From: Sphingobium sp. B2D3C
GTDB taxonomy: Bacteria > Pseudomonadota > Alphaproteobacteria > Sphingomonadales > Sphingomonadaceae
DNA: 64,000 bases
Direction: 5' to 3'
Assembly: GCF_025961835.1 (NCBI RefSeq)
Contig: NZ_JAOQOK010000001.1
Location: 2,542,001-2,606,000 of the forward strand
The notes beneath the pieces are model-generated. The model saw nothing but the letters and a program-made list of their open reading frames with translations, had not been told where the DNA came from and searched no databases. The stretch's first letter is position 1. Each line of letters opens with the position of its first letter. The translations under genes and the position numbers were made by a program. Of this stretch, positions 27,445-36,847 are shown piece by piece.

Positions 27445-28847
27445 GGCTCTCCGAGCAGACCCTCGCGTCGCTCGATGCGCGCGCTATTCAGGTGCCTTAC
27501 GATCGCGCCGCCGGCAGCAAGCAGATCGTCCATCTTGGCCTGGGCGCCTTCACGCGGGCGCATCAGGCGGTGTTTACCGAAGATGCCATTGCGGCGTCGG
27601 GCGAGGTCTGGCGCATCCTCGGCGTGTCGATGCGCAGCGCCACGGTGCGCGATCAGCTTGCGCCGCAGGATTGCCTGTTCACCGTGACTACCAAGGGCGA
27701 AGGCGCGCCTGCGACGCGGCTGGTGCGCTGCCTGAGCGATATCATCGTCGCCCCGGAAGACCCGGCCCGTGTGATGGTCGCCATCGCCGATCCCAAGACC
27801 CATATCGTGACGCTGACCGTGACCGAGAAAGGCTATCACCTTTCCGGCAGGCAGGACGACGCGCTCGATCCGCTGCTGCAGGATGACCCCGCAAGCCAGG
27901 CGCCGCGCACCATCTACGGCTATCTCGCACAAGGCCTGAAGCAGCGCCGAGACCAGGGCCTGCCCGGCCTCACGATCCTGAGCTGCGACAATCTCGCGGA
28001 CAATGGCACCCGCTTGCGCGCCATGCTCCTGAAGGTGCTGACCGGCACCGACCCGCAACTGGCGCAATGGTGCGCGGATAACACCACCTTCCCCTGTTCG
28101 ATGGTCGATCGGATCGTCCCGGCGACGCAGCCCGATGACATCAACCGGCTGGAAAGCATGATCGGTCTGCGGGACGAGGCTGCAGTGTTCACCGAACCCT
28201 TCCGCCAATGGGTGATCGAGGATCGGTTCGCCGGCCCCCGCCCCCCATGGGAAGCTGCTGGTGCCGAGATCGTGGCGGACGTGCGCCCTTATGAAACGGC
28301 CAAGTTGCGGATGCTCAACGGCGCCCACTCCGCGCTCGCCTATCTCGGCCTTGCCAAGGGGCATGAGCTGGTCAGCCAGGCCATGGCCGACCCAGACATC
28401 GGCGCGCTGGTTCGCAGCCTGATGCGGGACGAAGCCGCCGACAGTTTCCAGCCGGCCGCCGGGCAAGACCTGCAGGCTTATGCGGCCTCGCTGGAAACCC
28501 GCTTCGCCAACCCCGCCCTTCCCCACCGGCTCGCCCAGATCGCAATGGATGGATCGCAGAAGATCCCCCAGCGCTGGCTGGCGACGCTTGCCGACCGGCA
28601 GGCCCAGGGGAAAGCCTCGCCTGCGATCCTGAAAGCCCTCGCCGCGTGGATCGCCCACGTGCGGGGCAACAATCCGCATGTCAGCGACCCCCGTGCGGAG
28701 GCGCTGGCGCTGGCCTGGAAGCAGGCCGGCCGGGACGGGATCGCCGCCGCGCTTTTCGCAGAGAGCGGATTGATCGCCTCCTCGTGGAAACCCACGAGCG
28801 ATGAACTGGCCGCACTGTCCAGTCATCTGGAAACGATGGCAGACTGA
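27441..28847 (+). CDS. uxuB: Mannitol dehydrogenase-family oxidoreductase, probably fructuronate reductase
   Basis: 468 residues. The start overlaps the uxaC stop as ATGA, so translation is coupled. The N-terminal Rossmann domain begins HLGLGAFTRAHQAV. The C-terminal mannitol-dehydrogenase domain has KLRMLNGAHSALAYLG, with the Lys/Asn/His catalytic set of polyol long-chain dehydrogenases. Between uxaC and manD in the pathway, reduction of D-fructuronate to D-mannonate by NADH is the expected reaction. Tagaturonate or mannitol oxidation is possible from sequence alone. Confidence 0.88.
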   Translation: MRLSEQTLASLDARAIQVPYDRAAGSKQIVHLGLGAFTRAHQAVFTEDAIAASGEVWRILGVSMRSATVRDQLAPQDCLFTVTTKGEGAPATRLVRCLSDIIVAPEDPARVMVAIADPKTHIVTLTVTEKGYHLSGRQDDALDPLLQDDPASQAPRTIYGYLAQGLKQRRDQGLPGLTILSCDNLADNGTRLRAMLLKVLTGTDPQLAQWCADNTTFPCSMVDRIVPATQPDDINRLESMIGLRDEAAVFTEPFRQWVIEDRFAGPRPPWEAAGAEIVADVRPYETAKLRMLNGAHSALAYLGLAKGHELVSQAMADPDIGALVRSLMRDEAADSFQPAAGQDLQAYAASLETRFANPALPHRLAQIAMDGSQKIPQRWLATLADRQAQGKASPAILKALAAWIAHVRGNNPHVSDPRAEALALAWKQAGRDGIAAALFAESGLIASSWKPTSDELAALSSHLETMAD

Positions 28848-28878
28848 CTTTGCCAATCAAACAGGGCTTCGGGAGAGA

Positions 28879-30162
28879 ATGACGGTGAATGACAAGCGGC
28901 GCATGCCCCTCATGGGCCTGAGATGGTGGATCATCAGCCTCGTCACGATCGGCACGATTCTCAATTATCTCGCGCGCTCGTCCCTCTCCGTCGCGGCGCC
29001 GACGCTTATGGAAGTGTTTGGCATGAGCACCCAGCAATATAGCTGGGTCGTCTTCTCCTTCCAGGCCACCTACACGGTGATGCAGACGTTCAGCGGCGCC
29101 ATCCTGGACTGGCTCGGCACCCGCCTGGGCTTCGCCATCTTCGTGGTCGGCTGGGGCTTTGCCAATATGTGCCACGCCTTTGCCACCGGCTGGTTCAGCC
29201 TCGCCTTCTGGCGCGGGCTGCTGGGCAGCTTTGAAGCCGCCGCCATTCCCGGCGGCCTCAAGGTCGTCTCAGAGTGGTTTCCGCCGCGCGAGCGCACCGT
29301 GGCGACCGGCGTGTTCAACATGGGCGCATCCATCGGCAACATGATCGCCCCCGCGCTCGTCGCGTTCTGCATCCTGTATTTCGGCTGGCAGTCGGCCTTC
29401 CTCATCACCGGCGGCCTGAGCCTGCTCTTCGCCCTGTTGTGGTATTTCGTTTATCGCAGCCCCGAGCAGAGCAAGCGACTGACGCAAGCGGAACTCGCCC
29501 ATATCCAGACCGCCGGTGACGATGCCGGGGTCATCGCGCGCCCGGCGCACTGGCGCGAGGTGATCCGCACCAAGGGCTTCTGGTCCATCGCCATCCCTCG
29601 CTTCTTCGCGGAGCCGGCGTGGCAGACCTTCAATTTCTTCATCCCGCTCTATCTGGTCACGGTGTGGGACTTTAATCTGAAAGATCTCGCTCTGTGGGCC
29701 TGGCTGCCATTTCTGGCAGCGGACGCGGGCTCCATGCTGGGCGGCCTCACAGCTCCCGCGCTTATCCGCTGGTTCGGCGTTGACCTGCTCACCTCGCGCA
29801 AGTTGACCGTCACACTGGGCGCAGCCCTGATGATCGGCCCGGCCTGCATCGGGCTGGCGACATCCCCGGCCATGGCGATCGCGCTGTTCTGCGTCGGCGG
29901 TTTCGCACACCAGATGCTTTCCGGCGCCCTGCTCACCCTCTCGGCCGATCTGTTCGACAAGCGGGCAGTCGGCACAGCGACCGGCATGGCTGGATCGATC
30001 GGATGGATCGGCGGCGCCATCTTCACGCTGATCGTCGGCGGGCTCGCGGAGATCGTGGGCTACAATCCGCTGTTCGTCATGCTCGCCGCCTTCGACCTGA
30101 TCGGCGCGCTGGTGCTGTGGGGATTGCTTCGGTCCGGGAAGGCAAAGGCCGCCCTCAATTAA
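28879..30162 (+). CDS. MFS transporter, hexuronate (ExuT)-type
   Basis: About 427 residues and 12 predicted membrane helices. The start is ATG 28879 with GGGAGAG immediately before it; GTG at 28885 has better spacing and may be the true start. The N-terminal RWWIISLVTIGTILNYLARSS and the IPGGLKVVSEWFPPRER loop (RxxR motif between helices 4 and 5) are typical of anion:cation symporters such as ExuT and GudP. Third gene of the uxaC operon, so uptake of glucuronate or a related uronate across the inner membrane is likely. Confidence 0.88.
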   Translation: MTVNDKRRMPLMGLRWWIISLVTIGTILNYLARSSLSVAAPTLMEVFGMSTQQYSWVVFSFQATYTVMQTFSGAILDWLGTRLGFAIFVVGWGFANMCHAFATGWFSLAFWRGLLGSFEAAAIPGGLKVVSEWFPPRERTVATGVFNMGASIGNMIAPALVAFCILYFGWQSAFLITGGLSLLFALLWYFVYRSPEQSKRLTQAELAHIQTAGDDAGVIARPAHWREVIRTKGFWSIAIPRFFAEPAWQTFNFFIPLYLVTVWDFNLKDLALWAWLPFLAADAGSMLGGLTAPALIRWFGVDLLTSRKLTVTLGAALMIGPACIGLATSPAMAIALFCVGGFAHQMLSGALLTLSADLFDKRAVGTATGMAGSIGWIGGAIFTLIVGGLAEIVGYNPLFVMLAAFDLIGALVLWGLLRSGKAKAALN

Positions 30163-30179
30163 GATAAGGATACGCGAAG

Positions 30180-32051
30180 ATGGCGATCAGTCGCAGGGAT
30201 ATGCTCGGGGGCCTGACTGCGGCCAGCGTCGCGACCGGCTGCACGACAACTGCACAGACAAGCCGGCCCGGCCCGAGAGGCAGGCCCAATATTCTGTGGC
30301 TGGTGAGCGAAGACAATAATCCCTTCATCGGCGCTTATGGCGACTCGATTGCCCATACGCCACATATCGACGCGCTGGCGCACCGAGGGCTGCTCTACCG
30401 GAAGATCTACGCAAACGCGCCGGTCTGCGCCCCGGCACGTTTCTGCCTTCTGACCGGCATCTATCCGGAATCGAATGCGCCGGCGAACCACATGCGCGCC
30501 GACGCAAGCCTGCCTGATTTCCTCAAGACTTATCCGCAACTCCTGCGCACGGCGGGCTATTACTGCACGAACAATGAGAAAACCGATTACAATGCCGCCG
30601 TCAATCCAGCGTCGATCTGGGATGAATCGAGCGCCAAGGCGCATTACCGCAACCGGCCTGCGAACACGCCTTTCATGGCTGTTTTCAACTTTAACACCAC
30701 GCATGAATCGCAACTGTTCGGCATCACCGAAGGCAAGGTGAAGCCCGAACAGGTCCGCGTCCCGCCCTATCTCCCCGACAGCCCCGCCGTGCGGCAGGAT
30801 TTCGCCAGCTATTATAACCTCATGGAGCGGATGGACGCACAGGTCGGCGAAAAGCTGGCCGAGTTGGAAGATGCCGGGCTGGCCGACGATACCATCATCT
30901 TCTACTTTTCGGACAATGGCGGCTGCATGCCCCGCTCCAAACGGCATTGCCATGAGGAAGGGCTGCGTTGCGCGCTGGTGGTCCATGTGCCCGACAAATG
31001 GGCGGACTATGCGCCGGCCGCGATGGGCGGCGAGATCGCGGCGCCGGTCAGCTTCATCGATTTCGTACCCACGCTGCTGTCCATCGCGGGCATTCCCCAG
31101 CCTGCGACCATGCCGGGCACGGCCTTCCTTGGCCGGAAGATCGCGCGTCCGAAAGCCTATGCCTTTGGCATGCGCAATCGCATGGATGAGCGTTACGACT
31201 TCGTCCGCACCGTCGCGGACGGGCATTACCGCTATATTCGCAACTACATGCCGCACCGCCCCATGGGGCAGGTCAACGCCTTCCCGATGATGTTGCGCAG
31301 CTATCAGGACTGGTATCGCCGCTATGCCGCCGGCGAGCTTAACGCCGTGCAGTCGCGCTTCTTCGAGCCTCGGCCCTATGAGGAACTGTACGACCTGGAA
31401 GCTGATCCTGATCAGCTTCAAAACCTTGCCGCCGATCCGAAGCAGAGCCGCCGCCTGAGCGCTTTGCGGACAGCGCTCGACCAGCACATGCTGGATATAA
31501 ACGATAACGGCTTCATACCCGAAGGCTCGCCACTAGAGGGCTACGAAGCCAGTCGCCAGCCCCATGCCTATCCGCTGGCGGACATTATGGCTCTGGCCGC
31601 GCAGGCGGCGACCGGAGGCCCATCAGCACTGCCGGATCTTACTCGGGCCCTGACACACGATAACGAAGTGATGCGCTACTGGGCAGCAACGGGTCTGCTG
31701 ATCCGCAAAGCACAGGCCGCGCCGGCGCGAGAGACGTTACTCAGCGCAAGCAAGCGCGAAACGTCGGCGCAGGTCCGCGTGGTCATGGCGGAAGCCCTCA
31801 CGCATCTGAGTGAAGGGGAGCAGGCCAAGCAGATTTTTGCCGAGTTGCTCGCCGCAAATCCTCCGGAAATGGTCGCACTGCAGACTCTTAATGCTCTTAC
31901 TTATATCGAGCCGGTCTATCGGCCCATGGACATGCTGGCGAGATGGAAGACCGATCCCGGCTATGTCGGGCGCGCGACACGGTATCTCACACGCGTGAGT
32001 GAGGGCACTTACGATCCTTCAGTTTCGCTTCTGCCCCCACGAGGCGTGTGA
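30180..32051 (+). CDS. Exported sulfatase with C-terminal HEAT repeats
   Basis: 623 residues. Tat-type signal with lipobox-like end (SRRDML ... SVATGC), so probably a periplasmic or outer-membrane lipoprotein. Formylglycine signature Cys83-A-P-A-Arg87 followed by LTGIYPE, preceded by SEDNNPFIGAYGD metal ligands; FYFSDNGGC is the second metal site. Residues from about 480 look like HEAT-type helical repeats (NEVMRYWAATGLL, SAQVRVVMAEAL). Last gene of the hexuronate operon, 17 bases after the transporter. Type I sulfatase maturation by an anaerobic or FGE enzyme is not encoded here. The sulfated uronate or glycan substrate is unknown. Confidence 0.9.
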   Translation: MAISRRDMLGGLTAASVATGCTTTAQTSRPGPRGRPNILWLVSEDNNPFIGAYGDSIAHTPHIDALAHRGLLYRKIYANAPVCAPARFCLLTGIYPESNAPANHMRADASLPDFLKTYPQLLRTAGYYCTNNEKTDYNAAVNPASIWDESSAKAHYRNRPANTPFMAVFNFNTTHESQLFGITEGKVKPEQVRVPPYLPDSPAVRQDFASYYNLMERMDAQVGEKLAELEDAGLADDTIIFYFSDNGGCMPRSKRHCHEEGLRCALVVHVPDKWADYAPAAMGGEIAAPVSFIDFVPTLLSIAGIPQPATMPGTAFLGRKIARPKAYAFGMRNRMDERYDFVRTVADGHYRYIRNYMPHRPMGQVNAFPMMLRSYQDWYRRYAAGELNAVQSRFFEPRPYEELYDLEADPDQLQNLAADPKQSRRLSALRTALDQHMLDINDNGFIPEGSPLEGYEASRQPHAYPLADIMALAAQAATGGPSALPDLTRALTHDNEVMRYWAATGLLIRKAQAAPARETLLSASKRETSAQVRVVMAEALTHLSEGEQAKQIFAELLAANPPEMVALQTLNALTYIEPVYRPMDMLARWKTDPGYVGRATRYLTRVSEGTYDPSVSLLPPRGV

Positions 32052-32306
32052 AGGCTCATAGGCAAGTTTGACGAGACAGTCTAACGTTCCCCGAGATTCC
32101 AGTTCTGGCTGGTTGTTTAGCGTAAGCTGCACTGGTCCACGCAGCCATCCGCTTCGCTCGATGATCGGGAACGTCTACTTTCGTGATCGCTTGTCTGTGA
32201 AAGTCCGCTACATTGCTCTCCAGCACGCCATTTGCCACAGGCCCTTCCAGAAAACATCAACGGCCGATCGAATGCACGCCCGATCGACCATTGCGGCACA
32301 GCCCCG

Positions 32307-33737
32307 TCATGGTTCCAAAGTCACCACGGCCCGCCGGTAGCTGGTCAGGGGCGGCGATCCCGAATCCGTGACCTCCAAAATAATGTGATAGGCGGTGTCC
32401 TTGGGCACAGGGACGTTCGTGTTCGTCATCCGGTACATCGGCAGAGTGAAACTCACCTCCGTGCTGTCCGCGCCGGTAATCTCAAGGGGCGGCACCATGA
32501 CGCCGGGCGCCTGGCTTGGCTCTGCATATTGCCACCAGCGATAGGTCAGCTTGTCGCCATCCCGATCATGCGTGCCGGCGGCGGAGAGGCGCACGGTTGC
32601 GCCGACCTTCGCCGACAAGGTGACGGGCGCCTTTCCGGCGACCCCGTTCAACACCAGCTCGGGATGGTGATTGGCGCGGCGCACGTCGGGCGAAAGAGTC
32701 CAGGCCATCCGTCCGGCAAAATCGTTCTGAAAAGCCCCGCGCCAACGAAACACCGTCGCCTGATTGCTGACCCAGACCTTGCCATTTGCGTCCACAAACC
32801 TGTCAGATGCGTCGGCCCGGTGGCCGGCACCTTCGTAGATCGGCAGATAGCGCCCTCCCCAGCCACCCCATTCGGGACGCTCGGGATTATTCAGGCCATT
32901 AGGAATCAAGCCCAAAAAGGACGGTGTGTCTCCTTCCATGATGAACTCATGCGGGGGATATAATGCGCCCAGCGGCCCGCGCCTAATATTGGCCTCCAGC
33001 CACTCATTGGTGACCATGTCCGCATCCGGCCACTTGTCGTCACGGCGGAAAAGGTCACCAGCAATGCCGATCCATGCGGCGAGGCCGTATTGGCCCCAGC
33101 CATGGACGCTGGCGATCCAGAACAGGTCGGGGAAGGTCCGTCGCGCCCAAGCGCCGGTATCGTCCTGATCCGAAATGGAATAGATCCGAAGCTTGGAAAC
33201 GAAGGTCTTCACCTGTTCGGGCGTGCGCGTTTCGCGAACGGTCCACAAAGCTTGTGCAAGATCCGCGCTGCCGCCCCATACGGGGATGTAAACCGGTCGG
33301 TCATCGGGGCGATCGACCACTTCGATGATCCGGCGCGAGGCTTCGGTATCCTTGCCCTCGCCCACCGCAGCCATGCCATAAACCGGCGTGCCGCTGACGA
33401 TTGCGGCCATCAGCGTGCTGGCATCCGGATAGCCCCGGGCATGTTTCCGGAGATTGGGAAGCACCTTCCCATAAGCTTCCACCCGCTCGCGCATAAGCTG
33501 TGGCTGAACCCTGGTACGCTGCCAGGTGGAGGTCGTCGCAACAAGGCCTTCGATGTCGAACTCGTTTGCATAAAGCAACAAGCGCACAAGAGACTCAGAA
33601 TCGTCGGGTTCATTTCCGATGTCGGACAAGATCAGGACACGCGACTTCGTTGTATGCAAAGGTTCGGCAGAGGTCGCCGGAACCGAAACTGCCAGCGCCG
33701 CAGCGGGGGCGAGCACCATGCTAAATCGAGTGACCAT
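32307..33737 (-). CDS. Exported DUF1593 protein (nucleoside hydrolase-like)
   Basis: About 476 residues from the ATG at 33737, preceded by TAGGAGA; the start at 33776 is unsupported. Signal peptide ending VPATSAEP. The N-terminal half begins RVLILSDIGNEPDDSESLVRLL, the Asp-rich metal site shared with nucleoside hydrolases. The C-terminal part from about 370 is a beta-sandwich with DRDGDKLTYRWWQYAEP, a PKD-like domain. Such proteins occur in polysaccharide loci; the reaction is not established. It stands alone now, downstream of a possible TonB receptor remnant. Confidence 0.85.
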   Translation of the reverse strand: MVTRFSMVLAPAAALAVSVPATSAEPLHTTKSRVLILSDIGNEPDDSESLVRLLLYANEFDIEGLVATTSTWQRTRVQPQLMRERVEAYGKVLPNLRKHARGYPDASTLMAAIVSGTPVYGMAAVGEGKDTEASRRIIEVVDRPDDRPVYIPVWGGSADLAQALWTVRETRTPEQVKTFVSKLRIYSISDQDDTGAWARRTFPDLFWIASVHGWGQYGLAAWIGIAGDLFRRDDKWPDADMVTNEWLEANIRRGPLGALYPPHEFIMEGDTPSFLGLIPNGLNNPERPEWGGWGGRYLPIYEGAGHRADASDRFVDANGKVWVSNQATVFRWRGAFQNDFAGRMAWTLSPDVRRANHHPELVLNGVAGKAPVTLSAKVGATVRLSAAGTHDRDGDKLTYRWWQYAEPSQAPGVMVPPLEITGADSTEVSFTLPMYRMTNTNVPVPKDTAYHIILEVTDSGSPPLTSYRRAVVTLEP

Positions 33738-33764
33738 CAGTTCTCCTACCTCAAATATCGATGA

Positions 33765-33797
33765 CCCGTCCGCCATGATCGCGCCGTGGCGGACGGG
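33765..33797 (-). terminator. Strong hairpin between DUF1593 gene and LysR gene
   Basis: Perfect 11-bp stem: CCCGTCCGCCA at 33765-33775 with TGGCGGACGGG at 33787-33797, loop of 11 bases. Placed downstream of the minus-strand LysR gene and receptor-like scar. No T-run follows, so it may be an mRNA-stabilising intercistronic hairpin as much as a terminator. Confidence 0.5.
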
Positions 33798-33809
33798 CGA
33801 CCCGGCGGA

Positions 33810-33899
33810 TCAGAAGCGCGTACGAATGCCGGGCTGAACCAGCCTTCCGAGCGAAATCCCGTTACCATAGCCACTGCCAGTGGTCAGGTAGGCCGCCTT
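33810..33899 (-). pseudogene. Possible C-terminal remnant of a TonB-dependent receptor
   Basis: In a frame different from the LysR gene, the minus strand reads [20 protein letters not shown] then VQPGIRTRF and a TGA at 33810. The Gly-rich strand, LGRL-QP turn and terminal aromatic residue look like the last barrel strands of a TonB receptor. No more of the receptor is present, because the LysR coding region begins at exactly this point. Only 29 residues, so the identification is tentative. Confidence 0.4.
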
Positions 33900-34806
33900 A
33901 CTCATGGCGGTAAGCGCGGGATCGTTCGCGCGCCAGATCGATGAACACCTTGACAGCGGCGGGCGGATTTCGCCGACTGGGGTAATAAAGGCAGATCGGC
34001 GTGAGTGCGGGCAGCCATTGCGGCAGGAGCGACACCAAACGCCCCGCTTCGATATCCGCCCGCACGTCCGATTCCATGAAGAAGCCGATACCGACGCCTT
34101 CCAGCACTGCCAACCGGGCGACGCTGGCCTCGTCGAGGATGAGCGGCCCGTCGACCTCAAGATGCAGCGACTGACCCTCCGCTCCGAAGTGCCAGCGATA
34201 CATCACGCCGTTGGGAAGCCGGATCCGGATGCAGGGATGGGCGAGCAGATCGGCGGGGACGCGCGGGTGGGTCCGGTCAGCGAGATAGGCCGGCGCGGCA
34301 ACGATCGCGTGCCGCCTCTCGGGGCCGACCGGAATGGCGATCATGTCTGAGGGGACGAGATCCCGGCTCCGCACCCCGAAATCGAAACCGTCGGCGACGA
34401 TATCCGAAAGCGCGCCTTCGGTGACCAGATCGATGCGCACCTGCGGAAACCGCTTCAGGAATTCCAGCACCAGCGGCTGCATGATCTCGCGCGCCGCGGT
34501 CGCAAAGGTGTTGATGCGCAAGGTTCCCGAAGGCGTATCCTGCTGCGATCGCACCGTATCGAGCGCGTGATGGATGTCGCGCAGCGCAGGCGTCACCTGC
34601 TCGACGAAGCGGTGCCCCGCCTCCGTCAGCGAAACGCTGCGAGTCGTCCGGTTGAACAGACGCACGCCCAATTGCCCCTCCAGCTTCGCGATCGCATTGC
34701 TGAGCGCTGTGGCCGACAACCCAAGATCGATCGCCGCCGCGCGAAACGATTCCTTACGGGCAATCGCCAGCACCGCGTCGAATTCGTGAAGACCGTATCC
34801 TGCCAT
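33898..34806 (-). CDS. LysR-type transcriptional regulator
   Basis: 302 residues. Winged HTH at about 6-65 ([39 protein letters not shown]), then a substrate-binding domain of the CrgA-like group ([14 protein letters not shown]-type loop [10 protein letters not shown]). It is divergent from the CutA-like, SnoaL-like and SDR genes with a 94-base gap, the standard arrangement for a LysR protein and its target operon. Confidence 0.9.
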   Translation of the reverse strand: MAGYGLHEFDAVLAIARKESFRAAAIDLGLSATALSNAIAKLEGQLGVRLFNRTTRSVSLTEAGHRFVEQVTPALRDIHHALDTVRSQQDTPSGTLRINTFATAAREIMQPLVLEFLKRFPQVRIDLVTEGALSDIVADGFDFGVRSRDLVPSDMIAIPVGPERRHAIVAAPAYLADRTHPRVPADLLAHPCIRIRLPNGVMYRWHFGAEGQSLHLEVDGPLILDEASVARLAVLEGVGIGFFMESDVRADIEAGRLVSLLPQWLPALTPICLYYPSRRNPPAAVKVFIDLARERSRAYRHE

Positions 34807-34900
34807 TGTTTCGAAATCCGAAATTCCTCATCCCAATTTATCTCGATTATCGGAATGATCGGCAAGGCCTATCTCCGTCAAACCAAACCGGAGTGAGACC

Positions 34901-35393
34901 ATGCAATATTATCAGGTATTCATCAGCGCGGAGCACTGTGTAAGCGTACCGCATTCTCGACGCGCTCATCGCCAGGCAACTGGTGTTCGGCGGCCCCGTC
35001 GTTGGCGGCCCGGCCAAATTCCTGTGGAACTTCAAAGACGGCGACGTCCCCCCGGAAATGCGCGAGCACCGGCTGTTCACGTTGGAACAGGATTACAACT
35101 ACATCATCAGTTACACCCGCGAGGACCTGAAGGACGAACTGGTCGAGATCGCCGAGTCCGCCTCGCTGGAAGAGGTCTGCATGATCTCGTTCCTGCCGAC
35201 GGAATCGAACCGTTCGCTGCGCCTGCTGCGCGAAGCATCATTCGAAGGTCGCAGCACTGTCGTTCAGCCCGAGCCTGTCGATGCGGTCACCGCGCTGACC
35301 TTCGTGCCGACCGAGCAGATCCCCTCCCGCACCAAGAGCTCGCCGGCGCCGTGGGCAGCCGGCGCTGATCCCGAACCCCGAAAGGAAACGACC
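34901..35393 (+). pseudogene. CutA-like protein gene with a frameshift
   Basis: A good ribosome site (GGAGTGAG) precedes ATG 34901 and the reading frame MQYYQVFISAE, typical of CutA-like beta strands. The frame is lost about 15 codons in: the continuation (RILDALIARQLVFGGPVVGG, then FLWNFKDGD) is in the frame whose codons begin at multiples of three, separated by a TAA at 34941-34943. One extra base between about 34931 and 34947 explains it. After the shift, the open frame runs through without a stop into the following SnoaL-like gene. Either a real lesion, a sequencing error, or, less likely, programmed frameshifting. Confidence 0.6.
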
Positions 35394-35723
35394 ATGACCT
35401 TACAATTGCCAAAAGTGATCGCAGGCTATTTTGCTGCCGACCGGAAAGGGGAGGCGCAGGCCATCTCCGAATGCTTCACGCCCGACGCCGTCGTGATCGA
35501 CGAGGGCAACCGCTATGTCGGGCGCGAGGCGATCCGGCAGTGGATGGCCAATGCCTCGACGCAATATCAATACACCGTCGAACCGTTTGACCTGACCGAA
35601 GACGATGGCCACGTGGTCGTCACCAGCCACCTCGTCGGCAATTTCCCCGGCAGTCCGGTCGACCTGCGCTACCGCTTTGTGCTCGACGGCGACCTCGTTT
35701 CGCAACTGGAGATCGTGCCATGA
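35394..35723 (+). CDS. SnoaL-like (NTF2-fold) protein
   Basis: 109 residues from ATG 35394, with the ribosome site AAAGGAAA at ideal distance. The cone-shaped NTF2 fold is suggested by [27 protein letters not shown] and the closing strands. Members are small isomerases, hydrolases or binding proteins. Its stop overlaps the SDR start (ATGA), so the two are coupled. An in-frame open stretch upstream means it could be expressed as a fusion with the frameshifted CutA-like region, but the local ribosome site supports independent translation. Confidence 0.8.
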   Translation: MTLQLPKVIAGYFAADRKGEAQAISECFTPDAVVIDEGNRYVGREAIRQWMANASTQYQYTVEPFDLTEDDGHVVVTSHLVGNFPGSPVDLRYRFVLDGDLVSQLEIVP

Positions 35724-36499
35724 CGCCATTCATCACACTCGCAGGCAAGCGAGCGCTCGTCACCTCGGGCACCCGCGGGGCGGGGGCGGCCACGGTCGCG
35801 CTGTTTCGCGAATTGGGCGCACAGGTGCTGACCACCGCGCGGACCAGGCCCAAAACCATGCCAGAGGTCCAATTCGTCGCCGCCGACCTCACGACACCCG
35901 AAGGCTGCCTCACTGTCGCCGAGGCGGTCGAGAAGCGGATGGGCGGGGTCGATATCGTCGTCCACATGCTCGGCGGGTCCGCAGCGCCGGCGGGCGGCTA
36001 CCGGGCACTGGACGACGACGAGTGGCGCCGCGAACTCGATCTCAACCTCATGCCGGCAGTCCGGCTCGACCGGGCGCTGCTTCCGGCGATGAACGAACGC
36101 GGTTCGGGCGTGGTGATCCATATCACCTCGATCCAGCGGGAGCTGCCGCTACCCGAAGCGACGACCGCCTATGCCGCCGCCAAGGCCGCGCTATCGACCT
36201 ACAGCAAGAGCCTGTCGAAGGAGGTTTCGCCCAAAGGGGTTCGCGTGGTGCGCGTTTCGCCCGGTTGGATCGCCACCGAAAGCTCGGTGGATCTCGCGAG
36301 GAGGTTGTCGGCCGAGCACGGCGTTGATGTCGAAGAAGGAAAGCGCATGATCATGGATTCGCTCGGCGGCGTCCCGATCGGTCGTCCTTCGGAACCGGAG
36401 GAGATCGCCGGTCTCATTGCCTTCCTGGCATCGGACCGGGCAGGAACAATTACTGGGACAGAGTATGTCATTGACGGGGGGACAATCCCGACCGCGTGA
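35720..36499 (+). CDS. Short-chain dehydrogenase/reductase
   Basis: 259 residues, classical SDR. Cofactor loop [12 protein letters not shown] near residue 15, NAG-equivalent MLGGSAAP around 90, catalytic Ser in ITSIQ with YAAAKAA (Tyr-x-x-x-Lys) near 150-156, and C-terminal [11 protein letters not shown]. The TSGTRGAG loop is a variant of TGxxxGxG. Probably an NAD(P)H oxidoreductase in the LysR-controlled operon. Substrate unknown. Confidence 0.92.
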   Translation: MTPFITLAGKRALVTSGTRGAGAATVALFRELGAQVLTTARTRPKTMPEVQFVAADLTTPEGCLTVAEAVEKRMGGVDIVVHMLGGSAAPAGGYRALDDDEWRRELDLNLMPAVRLDRALLPAMNERGSGVVIHITSIQRELPLPEATTAYAAAKAALSTYSKSLSKEVSPKGVRVVRVSPGWIATESSVDLARRLSAEHGVDVEEGKRMIMDSLGGVPIGRPSEPEEIAGLIAFLASDRAGTITGTEYVIDGGTIPTA

Positions 36500-36847
36500 G
36501 CGCTAGGTAAATGTCTTTTGAGGAAAGAGGATCTTCAAACCCGCCATTCCGCTATCGGCCTAGTTGTAGCCGCGGTGCGAGGCCAGGGAAGCGAAACCTG
36601 GGTGTCGGGTTTTGGCAAGAGATTTGCCGTTGGGCAGGTTGCGACGGAATGACCGGTAAGTCCCAAAGCCGGTCGATCGCTATGCCGCAACAGCCTGATG
36701 AACAAACGGCGGTTTTAGGGTCACGTTTCGAGCGTGCGAATGTCGGGTATGAGGGCGGTAAAGGCTAAACTCTTGCGGCTGGATCATGCACACAACCGGC
36801 ACTTGCCTAAAGTTGACTTTGATGACGTGTGAGAGTTGACCCCCCGT
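36500..36847. other. Gene-free stretch upstream of the ClC channel gene
   Basis: About 350 bases. Short ORFs here have no recognisable protein character. A small hairpin GGCAA-N5-TTGCC lies near 36617-36631. The stretch separates the LysR/SDR segment from the ClC and sulfide module and could hold a junction, but I see no clear direct repeats or transposase remnants. Confidence 0.4.

Noticed and set aside
27411..28856. 481-codon minus-strand frame
   Set aside because: It is antisense to the fructuronate reductase gene and lacks recognisable motifs.
32052..32306. Possible small gene or transposon remnant between the sulfatase and DUF1593 genes
   Set aside because: Short frames exist (32056-32238 minus) but have no ribosome site or recognisable family, and no terminal repeats were seen.
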